Positions 1 to 8,415 of a stretch of 64,000 nucleotides of DNA are shown here, in pieces. The first letter of the stretch is position 1; every line of letters begins with the position of its first letter. The translations under genes were made by a program, and so were the position numbers. The stretch covers positions 16,552 through 80,551 of the forward strand of contig CAVQBN010000003.1 of the NCBI GenBank assembly GCA_963710735.1. Reading direction: 5' to 3'. The notes below the pieces were generated by a model. The model was not told the DNA's origin. It worked only from the letters and a program-made list of their open reading frames with translations, and searched no databases. This DNA is from FEN-1297 sp963710735 (GTDB taxonomy: Bacteria; Bacteroidota; Ignavibacteria; Ignavibacteriales; Ignavibacteriaceae).

Positions 1-66
1 CCGGTAGATATGTTCCCGCATACTTATCATATCGAAAATGTAGCGCTTCTCAGTAAGAGAAAATAG
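1..66 (+). CDS. RlmD/TrmA-type rRNA (uracil-C5)-methyltransferase, C-terminal end
   Basis: The first 21 codons of the window, in frame 1, read PVDMFPHTYHIENVALL and end at TAG (64-66). PxDMFPxTxHxExVALL is the C-terminal signature of the RlmD/RumA/TrmA RNA (uracil-5-)-methyltransferases, which methylate a uridine in 23S rRNA or tRNA with SAM and an Fe-S cluster. Only the tail is present; the catalytic part lies outside the window. The gene runs off the left edge, so the exact subfamily cannot be told. The family call rests on a short but very characteristic motif. Confidence 0.75.
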   Translation, partial: PVDMFPHTYHIENVALLSKRK

Positions 67-404
67 ATGTAAAATATAGTTGATTTTTTCTCTGTATTTG
101 GAACTTATAATTTTTTTTGCTTTTCTTTTAATACACAAGATAAATAAAACTTTGAGAGATTGAATTGACTTTATGTGTTTTAATGACACATTATAGCTAT
201 ACTTAAATTCTGTTAAATTTTGGGTGTTGTACTCATCCTATGCACAAATTTTTCGATTTTTTGGGCATTGGTATTAAGCTATGTTCAATTTTATTAAAAA
301 TTTGGGCATACTATTTAAGCAATTCTTTTATTAACCAAATAACCGCCATATCCGACATTTATCGGCTAATTAACAGCCTATTTGATCTATTAACATTCAT
401 CTTT
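67..404. other. Intergenic, AT-rich, no gene seen
   Basis: This 338-base gap lies between the convergent RlmD-like tail and the AbiEii-like gene. It is very AT-rich with T-runs around 104-130. I see no convincing coding sequence, RNA gene or strong hairpin. A 61-codon hydrophobic open frame at 240-425 overlaps the AbiEii stop and looks like chance. Confidence 0.5.
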
Positions 405-1364
405 TTATTGAATCAATTTAATTAATTCTTCAAAACTATTTGAGATTTTTTCCTCATCTGGGATTTCGCTAAAAGCTAGTGCTGAGAGTTCAGTTTTATA
501 AGTTTCTTTTAACTGCTGCCAGATGTTCGGGAAATCGTTTATCAAGGGTGATTCGGTTAATTGTTTTGATTCCCAGGTTTCAGGTTCTTCAAATATTTTC
601 TTATCATGCTCTAATATTTCATTAAAACGCTTTTTGAAGTCTTTGGACTTGATAAACTTATTACATTCAGAATCGTTCATCAAATAATACAGATCATAAA
701 AATGTCTGATTTTTGTTGAGATGCTTGGTATAACATCATCAGCAAAAGAGAATCTGATTAGTGAAACTATTTTTTCCAGTAATGTCTGTTCTTTTTTCAA
801 AACATTTATGCTGAAGGGATGTAGTGCGTATTGTTCTATATATTCTGAATTGTTGGTCTCTTTTAGGAAATCATATATGAAGCTGCCTATTGTACATTGC
901 TGATAAGGAAATGGATTTGCAAATGAGTTTATCTCTATTACAAGTCTGTTGTTTGTATTTTTTGAGTCTATGCTTAAGTATTCAAAGGCAGTTTTACGAA
1001 ATCTTGAACCTTTACTCGTTACTCCTTCAAGATTTACTTCTTTAAGTTCCCTGGTTATTTCTTTCTCAACTGTTCGAATAATATTTTTTACTACGTTACC
1101 GGATTTATCTGCTGCATTAATTATTGCAATATCTACATCTTCTGAGAAGCGATTGATTAGCCCAAAACCTTTGGAAAGTGAGGTACCGCCTTTGAATACT
1201 GTTTCGCTTGCAAATTTTGTTTTAGATAATCTGTTTAATACAAGAGTTATCCAATAATCTTTTTCTACAAACACCGGGTTTATGTTCAAATGCTCTGAAG
1301 CTGCTCTGATTGCATCACTAAAAAATTTTGCATCGGCAGTGTGTAATTTCATTTGATATTCCAT
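405..1364 (-). CDS. AbiEii/AbiGii-type nucleotidyltransferase toxin
   Basis: Protein of 319 aa of the AbiEii family, the toxin of type IV AbiE systems, a nucleotidyltransferase-fold enzyme linked to abortive phage infection. The family core is visible: VEKDYW near residues 33-38, then FKGGTSLSKG (57-66) and RFSEDVDI (72-79), the nucleotide-binding GS-type loop and the acidic metal site. The start overlaps the end of the upstream AbiEi-like gene by 16 bases, so translation is coupled, as expected of an antitoxin-toxin operon. Length and motifs look intact. An alternative ATG four codons in is possible. Whether it acts in phage defence or plasmid-like maintenance cannot be read from sequence. 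Confidence 0.88.
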   Translation of the reverse strand: MEYQMKLHTADAKFFSDAIRAASEHLNINPVFVEKDYWITLVLNRLSKTKFASETVFKGGTSLSKGFGLINRFSEDVDIAIINAADKSGNVVKNIIRTVEKEITRELKEVNLEGVTSKGSRFRKTAFEYLSIDSKNTNNRLVIEINSFANPFPYQQCTIGSFIYDFLKETNNSEYIEQYALHPFSINVLKKEQTLLEKIVSLIRFSFADDVIPSISTKIRHFYDLYYLMNDSECNKFIKSKDFKKRFNEILEHDKKIFEEPETWESKQLTESPLINDFPNIWQQLKETYKTELSALAFSEIPDEEKISNSFEELIKLIQ

Positions 1365-2074
1365 TTATCTATTGATGAAAGAATTTTTTCTGCACCGGAT
1401 AAATTATAAGTTGTGATTGGGTTTAGGGATTTTGAAAGAGGCTCTGTCATATCAGCCTCCCCTATCTCTCCTAATATAGCACCTAGCAATGCTCTTGCAG
1501 CAGGCGGATATTTTAATGCGAGGCGTGCTAGAGTGAATTTATCTTCTTTGGATAATCCTTTGATAATTTCTAACAATCTCTTGCAGGCAGAACTGATTGC
1601 GGTATCGGGGATTTTTTTTATGTAACGAATTGAATCCAGGATTTGCAGTAAGGGAATATTGTCTTTTGTTATAATGTTTTTTTGAAATACAAATGAAATT
1701 TTGTATCCCGCTCTTTTAAAGGCGGGACGTACAGTATTTTTGCCGATTTGAATTATGTTACTTATTTGAGTAGTTAAACCCAACTGGTTATAAATACTGT
1801 AACCGGTTAGATAACCGGTAATTTTGCCATCTTCTTCTAAAAGGTTCTTTACAATCTGGTAACGGTTAGGCTGCAACTTGCCGAAGGCGGACTTTTCGGG
1901 TTTATAGAATCTGCCTTTCGAAAGCTTGGCTATTTTACCGGAAACAGCCATACGGTTAAGTGCTTTAATAACTGCTTCTTTACTTTCCACCTTATCTATA
2001 AAATCAGCATAGGTGAAAACATATCCTTTAGGAAGCCTATCTATGGAATTCGCTATATATTCAGTATTTTTCAT
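1349..2074 (-). CDS. AbiEi-like antitoxin/transcriptional regulator (DUF6088-type)
   Basis: About 241 aa from the ATG at 2074 (reading MKNTEYIANSIDRLPKG); an in-frame upstream start at 2089 adds five residues. The N-terminal ~65 residues form a winged-helix-like domain ending in SKGRFYKP, typical of the AbiEi/DUF6088 antitoxin family, and the C-terminal part has YLTGYSIYNQLGL and IGKNTVRP segments also seen in this family. Members repress their own operon and counter the AbiEii nucleotidyltransferase without direct binding. It lies immediately upstream of and overlaps the toxin gene. A perfect 10-base inverted repeat upstream is a good candidate for its operator. Confidence 0.82.
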   Translation of the reverse strand: MKNTEYIANSIDRLPKGYVFTYADFIDKVESKEAVIKALNRMAVSGKIAKLSKGRFYKPEKSAFGKLQPNRYQIVKNLLEEDGKITGYLTGYSIYNQLGLTTQISNIIQIGKNTVRPAFKRAGYKISFVFQKNIITKDNIPLLQILDSIRYIKKIPDTAISSACKRLLEIIKGLSKEDKFTLARLALKYPPAARALLGAILGEIGEADMTEPLSKSLNPITTYNLSGAEKILSSIDKWNIK

Positions 2075-2103
2075 AGCCAATATATACAATAATTATAAGG
2101 AAA

Positions 2104-2133
2104 TGTCCAGTTTATTAATTAAAAAACTGGACA
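2104..2133. promoter_or_regulatory. Perfect inverted repeat upstream of AbiEi: probable autoregulatory operator
   Basis: Arms TGTCCAGTTT (2104-2113) and AAACTGGACA (2124-2133) are exact reverse complements with a 10-base AT spacer. The site sits 30-60 bases upstream of the antitoxin start codon on the minus strand, where AbiEi-type repressors are known to bind inverted repeats for negative autoregulation. TGGACA in the gene-proximal arm, followed after 17 bases by TATATA, could double as a promoter, which would place the operator over the -35 region. The repeat is seen directly; its role is inferred. Confidence 0.65.
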
Positions 2134-2422
2134 AAAGAATAGGGCTGAGCAGGTATTTTTTATAAAATATCTGATTTGCCTATATTGGAAAAGCAAAGTA
2201 AAGAAGAAAACAAGAGTAACAAGATTTGTAAAATTTTTCGAGAATAATCAATGAATGGAGCAAAAATTGTAAAAATTTTCCAGGATGGTGGAAATAGTAC
2301 GTGAATAGATTGGAACAGACTATTTTTAAAAAAGTGGATTTGATGATTTTATAATTGAAAATATAATTCTTTCTGATATAATATTCTTTTACCGGAATAA
2401 ATAAAATATTATCGGAAAGTTG

Positions 2423-2445
2423 AAATATTGTACAAAATATTGTAC
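2423..2445. promoter_or_regulatory. Repeat/palindrome upstream of the Phd/ParE operon: probable operator
   Basis: AAATATTGTAC occurs twice in direct orientation (2423-2433 and 2435-2445), and the overlapping GTACAA-AATA-TTGTAC (2430-2445) is a palindrome with 6-base arms. It lies 33 bases before the antitoxin ATG. Phd/YefM antitoxins bind short palindromes at their own promoters, so this is the natural candidate operator. Function is inferred from position and symmetry. Confidence 0.5.
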
Positions 2446-2477
2446 GTTTAAGCGCACAATATATTAACGGAGTATTT

Positions 2478-2759
2478 ATGTATAAAATACAATTAGATCA
2501 GGATATTCAACCACTTTCCGAATTTCGTTCTAGAGTGTCTTTTTATTTCGACAAAGTAAAAAAGACTAAAAGGCCATTAATTATTACTCAAAACGGTAAA
2601 AGTTCTGCGATATTATTAGATGTTTCAGCGTATCAATCTATGGTTGATAAATTAGAAGTCCTGGAAGATATAAAGCAGGCAGAAGAACAAATTGATATGG
2701 GTATGGAAATAACACATCAAGACGTAAAGAAGAAATTTACCAAGAGATCTAACCCATGA
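2478..2759 (+). CDS. Phd/YefM-family antitoxin
   Basis: Protein of 93 aa. The N-terminal part has the Phd/YefM pattern: IQPLSEFRSRV, then RPLIITQNGKSSAILLDVSAYQSM, which forms the DNA-binding dimer of this family. The C-terminal ~30 residues are charged and probably wrap the toxin. The stop codon overlaps the start of the ParE-like toxin by four bases (ATGA), the usual antitoxin-first arrangement. Expected roles are neutralising the toxin and repressing the operon, with the palindrome at 2430-2445 as the likely site. Confidence 0.88.
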   Translation: MYKIQLDQDIQPLSEFRSRVSFYFDKVKKTKRPLIITQNGKSSAILLDVSAYQSMVDKLEVLEDIKQAEEQIDMGMEITHQDVKKKFTKRSNP

Positions 2760-3049
2760 AAATATCCTGGTCTCCATTAGCAGTTAACAGGCTGGAAAGT
2801 ATTTATGAATATATTGCAATGGATAACGATGCAGAAGCTCAAAAAATGATTAATAGGATTTTCAAGAAAGTTGAAACGTTATCAAAAAATCCCAGAAGAG
2901 GAAGGAAAGTACCGGAGGCAAATAGAGAAGAAATTCGGGAAGTGTTTGAAGGTGAATATAGAATCATTTATCGTATTGAGTCTAAAAAAGTTTTTATTCT
3001 CACAGTCCGAAATTTTAAACAACTATTGCCCGGAAAAGACATAAAGTAA
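2756..3049 (+). CDS. ParE/RelE-superfamily toxin
   Basis: Protein of 97 aa, a full-length ParE/RelE toxin. It opens with ISWSPLAVNRLESIYEYIA, the family's first strand and helices, and carries NPRRGRKVPE and YRIIYRIESKKVFILTVRN, typical of the ParE branch. ParE toxins poison DNA gyrase while RelE enzymes cleave mRNA on the ribosome; the sequence does not decide firmly between them, though the YEYIA and RGRKVPE features favour ParE. Coupled by a 4-base overlap to the antitoxin upstream. Confidence 0.85.
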   Translation: MKISWSPLAVNRLESIYEYIAMDNDAEAQKMINRIFKKVETLSKNPRRGRKVPEANREEIREVFEGEYRIIYRIESKKVFILTVRNFKQLLPGKDIK

Positions 3050-3073
3050 TTATGGTATAACTTCTATAACAAG

Positions 3074-3110
3074 TAAAGAGAATAATAAAAGCTCCTCTTT
3101 AAATTTTTTT
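3074..3110 (+). terminator. Probable terminator after the Phd/ParE operon
   Basis: TAAAGAG (3074-3080) pairs with CTCTTTA (3095-3101) and is followed by a T-rich run to 3110. The stem is only 7 bp with a 14-base loop, so it is a weak candidate, but it lies 25 bases past the toxin stop codon as expected. Confidence 0.4.
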
Positions 3111-3298
3111 ATGCATTTAAATAAAATTATTTTTAAGTTTAACCGCACATAATAAGCTACGATAAAATATTATGGGGAATTTATAACTACACTAAGGCAC
3201 GCATAGAATCAAATCGAAAAGAATTAATATTACTCGGATGATAGATATGCATAGGATATTTTTAAAATATTTAATTATGAACAATTTTCTAAGAAATT

Positions 3299-3356
3299 GG
3301 AACGTAAATACCTATCCGGCTTTGACAGATGCAGCTGCATGCATATCTACGTTCTT
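3299..3356. other. Long imperfect hairpin before the RES-domain gene
   Basis: GAACGTAAATA (3300-3310) and TATCTACGTTC (3344-3354) are inverted with one mismatch, and the loop contains the perfect 12-base palindrome ATGCAGCTGCAT. TTTT follows the second arm. It lies about 45 bases upstream of the RES gene start, so it could be a terminator, a leader structure or a small element remnant. Confidence 0.4.
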
Positions 3357-3399
3357 TTAATAAATAATACTTGCAGTATTAGCATCATTAGGTCATAAG

Positions 3400-4239
3400 A
3401 TGATGAAAATGAAAGAATCTGATATAATATCATTAAAATATTTCGTATCTAAAATTGATATGGAATCAGAAAATGCCTATGATGAATTATTTAGAGGATT
3501 TACTCAAGAATTTAATATGTCAATAATATTTGTCCCTCTTAAAAAAGGAAGTATTTGTTTTAGAAGCAGAAATAATATAGAAGGAAAAGATTATAACAAA
3601 TTTAGTGATTTATCTTACCCTGATAAGAAGGTTATTACAAAGTATTCCAGAGCAAATACACCTGGGCAACAAGTTTTTTATTGCTCTGATAATTACGGAA
3701 CTAATATTACTGAGCTATTACCATATTGGGCAAAGGATATAAAAGTTGGGAATTCTTTTGCGATTACAGTAGGTCAGTGGTCATTTAAAAAGGAGATTTA
3801 TGTCGCTGCTATTCCTGATTTCATTAATGTTAGATTAATGTCAATGCTTGAAAGTAAAATATCAGATCTAAAAAGTGATAAAAATCTTCAAAAATACTGG
3901 GAATATATAAATTCATTTTTCCGTGCTCAGGGTATTTATCAACCAAGCATTTATAAATTTACGAGCGCGTTTTGTAATGCTCTTATTTATAATTCACAAA
4001 TTATGAGTGAAAACATTAATGGAATTTTATATACAAGCTTACAAGATACATCTGGATGGAATTTAGCGATGTCTCCAAAATTCGTTGATGAAAACTTAGA
4101 ATTAAAAAGTGTCTTTAAGCTTTTTTTACGTAAACAAGGCTTTTCCAAGGGAAAACCTGTGTATGATAATTTTTTAACTCCCGAACCTATTTTCCCGAAG
4201 TTGTTAGATATCTCATCGCAAAAAATAATTTGGAAATAA
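3400..4239 (+). CDS. RES-domain protein (possible NAD-degrading toxin)
   Basis: Protein of 279 aa with a RES-like domain in the second half. The visible pattern is FRSRN, then YSRANTPGQQVFYCSDN followed by a glutamate (ITEL), and near the C-terminus YTSLQDTSGWNLAMSP, matching the conserved Arg, Glu and Ser positions that name the family. RES proteins studied so far act as toxins that break down NAD+ with an Xre-family antitoxin. Here no Xre partner is seen on either side, so this may be an orphan or a non-toxin RES protein. The N-terminal ~60 residues are not recognised. It sits next to two other toxin-antitoxin loci. Confidence 0.55.
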   Translation: MMKMKESDIISLKYFVSKIDMESENAYDELFRGFTQEFNMSIIFVPLKKGSICFRSRNNIEGKDYNKFSDLSYPDKKVITKYSRANTPGQQVFYCSDNYGTNITELLPYWAKDIKVGNSFAITVGQWSFKKEIYVAAIPDFINVRLMSMLESKISDLKSDKNLQKYWEYINSFFRAQGIYQPSIYKFTSAFCNALIYNSQIMSENINGILYTSLQDTSGWNLAMSPKFVDENLELKSVFKLFLRKQGFSKGKPVYDNFLTPEPIFPKLLDISSQKIIWK

Positions 4240-4486
4240 TTTATTCAAATAAAGAATTAGTCAAATTTTTATTACAACCTAACCATGCAGTTCAAGACGA
4301 CCTCAACATTGCATTCGGCATCCTTGTTATGGACGGCGGGTTATTTTGTATGGATAAAGAAGAAGAGAGATGTTATTTAGAATTATTCGGAATTAAATTT
4401 TGGTTTTCATTGCATTTTATATCAAAAATGTAACACTTTTAATTAAGTTCTGATTTTATTTGAAACAATATATTTGAGAAGATTTA

Positions 4487-5165
4487 CTACTGCTTGTTAT
4501 TTACAATCAAAACAAACTCCCCCTTCAAATTCTGCTTCTCTGCAATATTTAAAATCTCCGCACCGGTTCCTCTAAGGAACTTTTCATTTTCCATTGTAAG
4601 CTGAAAAGCCAGCACCAAAGGAATGTTTTTCCCCAATATTTTTACTACATCTGTTAAAAGACTTTTTAACCTGTATGGTGTATCTAAAATAATTATAACT
4701 TCATTTATTCTTTTTATTTGAAGAAGCTGCTGCCGTCTTATATCTTTTTTGGGGGAAAGCCAGCCGTAGTAATAAAATTTTTCTATATCAAAGCCGGAAC
4801 CTGTTAATGCAGGCAGTAATGAATTTGCTCCAGGAACCGGGATTACCTTTATGTTTTGGGAAATACAAACTTCGACAAGTAAATGGCCCGGGTCAGAAAA
4901 TAGACGGGGTGCCGCAATCGGAAATTAACGCCGCGGATTTACCTTCTATTAGTTTTAGCAATATTTCATTAACAACTTCTTTCTCATTATGCTCATTTAA
5001 AGAAACCAATTCTTTAGAAATCTGGTAATGAGATAATAAGCGGCGTGCTTCTTTATATTCTTCGCAGATAATAAAATCGGCATTCTTTAAAATGTTTAAA
5101 CCTCGGATTGTAATGTCGTCGTAATTGCCGATCGGCGTGGATACTAAAAAAAGATTTCCTTTCAT
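4487..5165 (-). CDS. rsmI: RsmI-like 16S rRNA 2'-O-methyltransferase, frameshifted
   Basis: The first 90 residues read as the RsmI family, which methylates the 2'-O of C1402 in 16S rRNA: LVSTPIGNYDDITIRGLNIL, ICEEYKEARRLLSHY, LNEHNEKE and ISDCGTPSI. The frame then stops at TGA, but the next frame continues directly with SDPGHLLVEVC and VPGANSLLPAL, which belong to the same fold, and runs to TAG at 4487-4489. Joined, the protein is about 225 aa, a short RsmI-like form. The break is one extra T in a TTTT run near 4899. Either a recent frameshift or a sequencing error; see the findings on other single-base indels. Confidence 0.78.
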
Positions 5166-5279
5166 AAAGTCTAAAATAATAAAAGGGTTTTACATTGAGT
5201 AATAATTTTAAATTTTTAATTGATTTATCGTATCAATTCTTCTTAACTTTGCCTCATATTTATTTTAGAATGGGGATTA

Positions 5280-6149
5280 ATGAGAAAAACTTTTTTATTC
5301 TGGCTGCTGGCAATCGTAATTACACTTGCAGGAGTTTATTACCAGGTAATAACAGGACCCACCTATCCAATTTCAGGAAAAATTTCTATTGACAGCAATA
5401 AATTTCCGTTTAAGCTGGAAAGGAGTCATAGCAGCTCCACTAATTATAATGTTGAGCTTAAAGTTCAAAATAAAAATATTGAGGGTGTTCTAATCTGGAA
5501 AAGATATAAAACGAATGATGAGTGGAATAAAGTTCCGATGAAAAATAATGGCGGTTTACTTTCCGCTGAACTTCCCAAACAGCCGCCAGCGGGCAAGCTT
5601 CAATACCAGATTTTTCTTAAAGTAAATGATCAGCAGATTTCAATTCCAAAAGACCAGCCGGTTACTATAAGATTCAAGGGAGACGTTCCTTTAGTAATTT
5701 TAATTCCTCATATACTGGCGATGTTTGGAGCGATGCTGTTATCTACCAGAACAGGGCTTGAATTTTTTAATAAAGAAGCCCGATTAAAAAGATATACTTT
5801 TTGGACCCTGGGTATCTTAATTATAGGAGGAATGATTCTCGGACCGTTAACGCAATATTACGCTTTCGGCGCACTTTGGACAGGGATTCCTTTCGGTACA
5901 GATCTTACGGATAATAAAACCTTAATTGCTTTAGCCGGATGGATTATTGCGGCAATTGCAATATATAAATCGAGGAGACCTAAGGCCTGGGTTTTAGCGG
6001 CTTCAATTCTCTTATTACTTGTATATTCTATACCTCACAGCTTATTCGGTTCGGAACTGGACTATAATAAAGTGAAAAATCAAAATAACAATTACAAAAC
6101 TGTAAGTACTCATTATTATCAAAAAACATTATTGGAAAAAATATTATGA
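5280..6149 (+). CDS. Uncharacterised membrane protein paired with the OPT transporter
   Basis: Protein of 289 aa. One N-terminal membrane segment or signal anchor (residues ~3-22) is followed by a beta-rich soluble region (~30-140, probably exported), then about four to five membrane segments (VILIPHILAMFGAML, TFWTLGILIIGGMIL, TLIALAGWIIAAIAI, WVLAASILLLLVYSI). I do not recognise a named family. Its stop overlaps the start of the OPT transporter by four bases, so the two are almost certainly co-expressed and this protein may assist or regulate the transporter. Start ATG at 5280 follows a weak GGGG ribosome-binding site. Confidence 0.7.
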   Translation: MRKTFLFWLLAIVITLAGVYYQVITGPTYPISGKISIDSNKFPFKLERSHSSSTNYNVELKVQNKNIEGVLIWKRYKTNDEWNKVPMKNNGGLLSAELPKQPPAGKLQYQIFLKVNDQQISIPKDQPVTIRFKGDVPLVILIPHILAMFGAMLLSTRTGLEFFNKEARLKRYTFWTLGILIIGGMILGPLTQYYAFGALWTGIPFGTDLTDNKTLIALAGWIIAAIAIYKSRRPKAWVLAASILLLLVYSIPHSLFGSELDYNKVKNQNNNYKTVSTHYYQKTLLEKIL

Positions 6150-8143
6150 GCGAAACACACATCAATGGTGAAAATTTAAAATATTTACCGGATAATGCCT
6201 ATACCGAATTGAAACCGGGAGAGGAATACATCCCGGTAATGCCTCCGAATGTGAAAGTGCCTGAAGTAAGTTTTTATTCTGTGGTAACGGGACTAATAAT
6301 GGCTGTAATTTTTTCTGCAGCTGCCGCATATCTCGGATTAAAGATCGGGCAGGTTTTTGAAGCCGCAATTCCAATCGCTATTATTGCAGTCGGATTATCG
6401 GCCTCCACAAAAAGAAAAAATGCTTTAGGCGAAAATGTAATTATCCAATCTATCGGCTCAACATCCGGTGCCGTAGTTGCCGGTGCAATTTTTACAATCC
6501 CGGCATTATACATTCTTAACCTCAATGCCGAGTTTTACAAAATATTTCTTGCTTCATTACTCGGCGGAGTTCTTGGAATTTTATTCCTAATTCCTTTCAG
6601 AAAATACTTTGTAAAAGATATGCACGGTAAATATCCTTTTCCCGAAGCTACTGCAACAACCGAAGTTCTTGTAGCAGGAGAAAAAGGCGGCAAGCAGGCT
6701 TTAGTCTTAGTTGCCAGCGGTATTATCGGCGGATTGTATGATTTTATAGTTGCTTCATTCGGATGGTGGAATGAAGTTTTTTCATCACGCGTTTTTCCGT
6801 TCGGTGAAAAATTAGCGGATAAGTTCAAAATGGTTTTTAAACTTGATGTCGGTGCTGCAATATTAGGATTAGGATATATTATAGGATTAAGATATGCCGC
6901 AATAATTTGTGTAGGCTCATTTGTTTCATGGTATGTTCTTATTCCGGTCGTTGCTTATATAGGCCAGGGTTTAACAACTCCTCTCGGTGCAAACATTACT
7001 TTGCTGATTAAAGATATGTCGCCTGAACAAATTTTCGCTAATTATGTCAGACATATTGGTATTGGCGGGATTGCAATGGCAGGTATAATAGGAATTATTA
7101 AGTCTTCAAAAATTATCGGCTCCGCTTTTTCTTTAGCCGTTAAAGAGATCATGGGGAAAAAGGCTGTTATTGAAGATAAATTAAGAACACACCGTGACAT
7201 CACAATGAAAGTTATCGCATTAGCCATTATTGCGACTGCGGGTGTAATTTTCTTATTCTTCCTGCTCGGTGTTGTTAATACCTGGTTTTATGCATTAGTC
7301 GGTTTATTAATTGTTTTAATCATTTCGTTCTTATTTACAACGGTTGCCGCAACAGCAATAGCTATAGTAGGCACAAACCCTGTTTCCGGGATGACATTGA
7401 TGACTCTAATTTTGTCCTCAATAATTTTAGTTTCAATCGGGCTCAGCGGAACATCGGGAATGATTGCCGCATTGTTAATCGGCGGTGTTGTTTGTACAGC
7501 ACTTTCAATGTCCGGCAGTTTCATAACAGATTTGAAAATCGGATACTGGCTAGGCTCTTCACCTTACAAACAGGAAACCTGGAAATTTTTAGGAACCCTG
7601 GTTTCAGCTGCTACAGTTGGATATGTAATTTTACTTCTCAATAATATTTATGGATTTACCGGTCCCGATGCTTTGGTTGCACCGCAGGCAAATGCAATGG
7701 CTGCTGTTATTCAGCCGTTAATGTCGAACCAGCCGGCTCCCTGGATTTTGTACATTGCCGGGGGTATAATGGCGTTGGTATTAACTATGATCGGCGTTCC
7801 TGCATTGGCTTTCGCACTTGGAATGTATATTCCATTAGAATTAAATACACCTCTCTTAGTAGGCGGATTAATTGCTTACTTTGTATCAACCAGAAGTAAA
7901 AATGAAAAGCTGAATAAAGCACGCGGCGATAGAGGAACTTTAATTGCTTCCGGATTTATTGCAGGCGGCGCTTTAATGGGTGTTGTCAGCGCTTTCTTAA
8001 GAAAGTTTAATGTAAATCTTATGGTAAGCACAACCTGGGTTGATTCGCATTCGGCAGAATTAGTCGGCCTTATTGCATTTGCTCTTCTTTGTTCTTATGT
8101 AATCTGGGATGCAATGAGAGCGAAGGCGGAAAAAGAAAAATAG
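6146..8143 (+). CDS. OPT-family oligopeptide transporter
   Basis: Protein of 665 aa with roughly 15 hydrophobic segments, matching the OPT (oligopeptide transporter) family, proton-coupled importers of peptides or metal chelates. Family hallmarks include an N-terminal soluble lead with KVPEVSFYSVVTGLIMAVIF, then GLKIGQVFEAAIPIAI, KYPFPEATATTEVLVAGEKGG and, mid-protein, AIVGTNPVSGMTLMTLI. It follows a small membrane protein with a 4-base overlap. A strong terminator lies 16 bases past its stop. Substrate cannot be told from sequence; bacterial OPT members of this length are usually annotated as peptide transporters. Confidence 0.92.
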   Translation: MSETHINGENLKYLPDNAYTELKPGEEYIPVMPPNVKVPEVSFYSVVTGLIMAVIFSAAAAYLGLKIGQVFEAAIPIAIIAVGLSASTKRKNALGENVIIQSIGSTSGAVVAGAIFTIPALYILNLNAEFYKIFLASLLGGVLGILFLIPFRKYFVKDMHGKYPFPEATATTEVLVAGEKGGKQALVLVASGIIGGLYDFIVASFGWWNEVFSSRVFPFGEKLADKFKMVFKLDVGAAILGLGYIIGLRYAAIICVGSFVSWYVLIPVVAYIGQGLTTPLGANITLLIKDMSPEQIFANYVRHIGIGGIAMAGIIGIIKSSKIIGSAFSLAVKEIMGKKAVIEDKLRTHRDITMKVIALAIIATAGVIFLFFLLGVVNTWFYALVGLLIVLIISFLFTTVAATAIAIVGTNPVSGMTLMTLILSSIILVSIGLSGTSGMIAALLIGGVVCTALSMSGSFITDLKIGYWLGSSPYKQETWKFLGTLVSAATVGYVILLLNNIYGFTGPDALVAPQANAMAAVIQPLMSNQPAPWILYIAGGIMALVLTMIGVPALAFALGMYIPLELNTPLLVGGLIAYFVSTRSKNEKLNKARGDRGTLIASGFIAGGALMGVVSAFLRKFNVNLMVSTTWVDSHSAELVGLIAFALLCSYVIWDAMRAKAEKEK

Positions 8144-8158
8144 TTTTGAAATTAACCT

Positions 8159-8195
8159 AAAGAGATTGCCTTATTAAATAGGCAATCTCTTTTTA
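8159..8195. terminator. Rho-independent terminator between convergent genes
   Basis: AGAGATTGCCT (8161-8171) and AGGCAATCTCT (8180-8190) form a perfect 11-bp stem with an 8-base loop, followed by TTTT and preceded by AA that extends the stem. It lies just past the OPT stop and just past the stop of the convergent small membrane gene, so it may serve both directions. Confidence 0.88.
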
Positions 8196-8203
8196 ATTTT
8201 ATT

Positions 8204-8392
8204 TTAACTTTCCGTTAAATCCGATTTAACTTTTCTGTACAATAAAAAAATTCCCCCGGATCCAATCAAAAATATCAGTGAAAAAATAATTAAATCTTTA
8301 GAAGTATAATTCCCGGTAAAGAAAGTAAAATATGTTATTGCCATAACAAATATAAACCAGCGAATAAAATATTTTATTTTCAGCTTCTTCAT
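8204..8392 (-). CDS. Small two-helix membrane protein
   Basis: About 62 aa from the ATG at 8392 (MKKLKIKYF...); a TTG at 8401 would add three residues. Two hydrophobic segments are clear, FIRWFIFVMAITYFTFF and LIIFSLIFLIGSGGIFLLY, with a positively charged start. No family is recognised. It begins 23 bases past the end of proS on the same strand and ends at the terminator at 8159-8195, which supports it being a real terminal gene of that transcription unit. Confidence 0.5.
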   Translation of the reverse strand: MKKLKIKYFIRWFIFVMAITYFTFFTGNYTSKDLIIFSLIFLIGSGGIFLLYRKVKSDLTES

Positions 8393-8415
8393 TTTTGCCA
8401 AACTAAGATTAATTT

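Noticed and set aside
240..425. 61-codon hydrophobic open frame before the AbiEii gene
   Set aside because: It overlaps the AbiEii stop, has no ribosome-binding site and its hydrophobic content follows from T-rich DNA.
4230..4433. 67-codon open frame overlapping the end of the RES gene
   Set aside because: It needs a TTG start inside the RES gene with no ribosome-binding site, and no family is recognised. It could be a fragment, but support is too thin.
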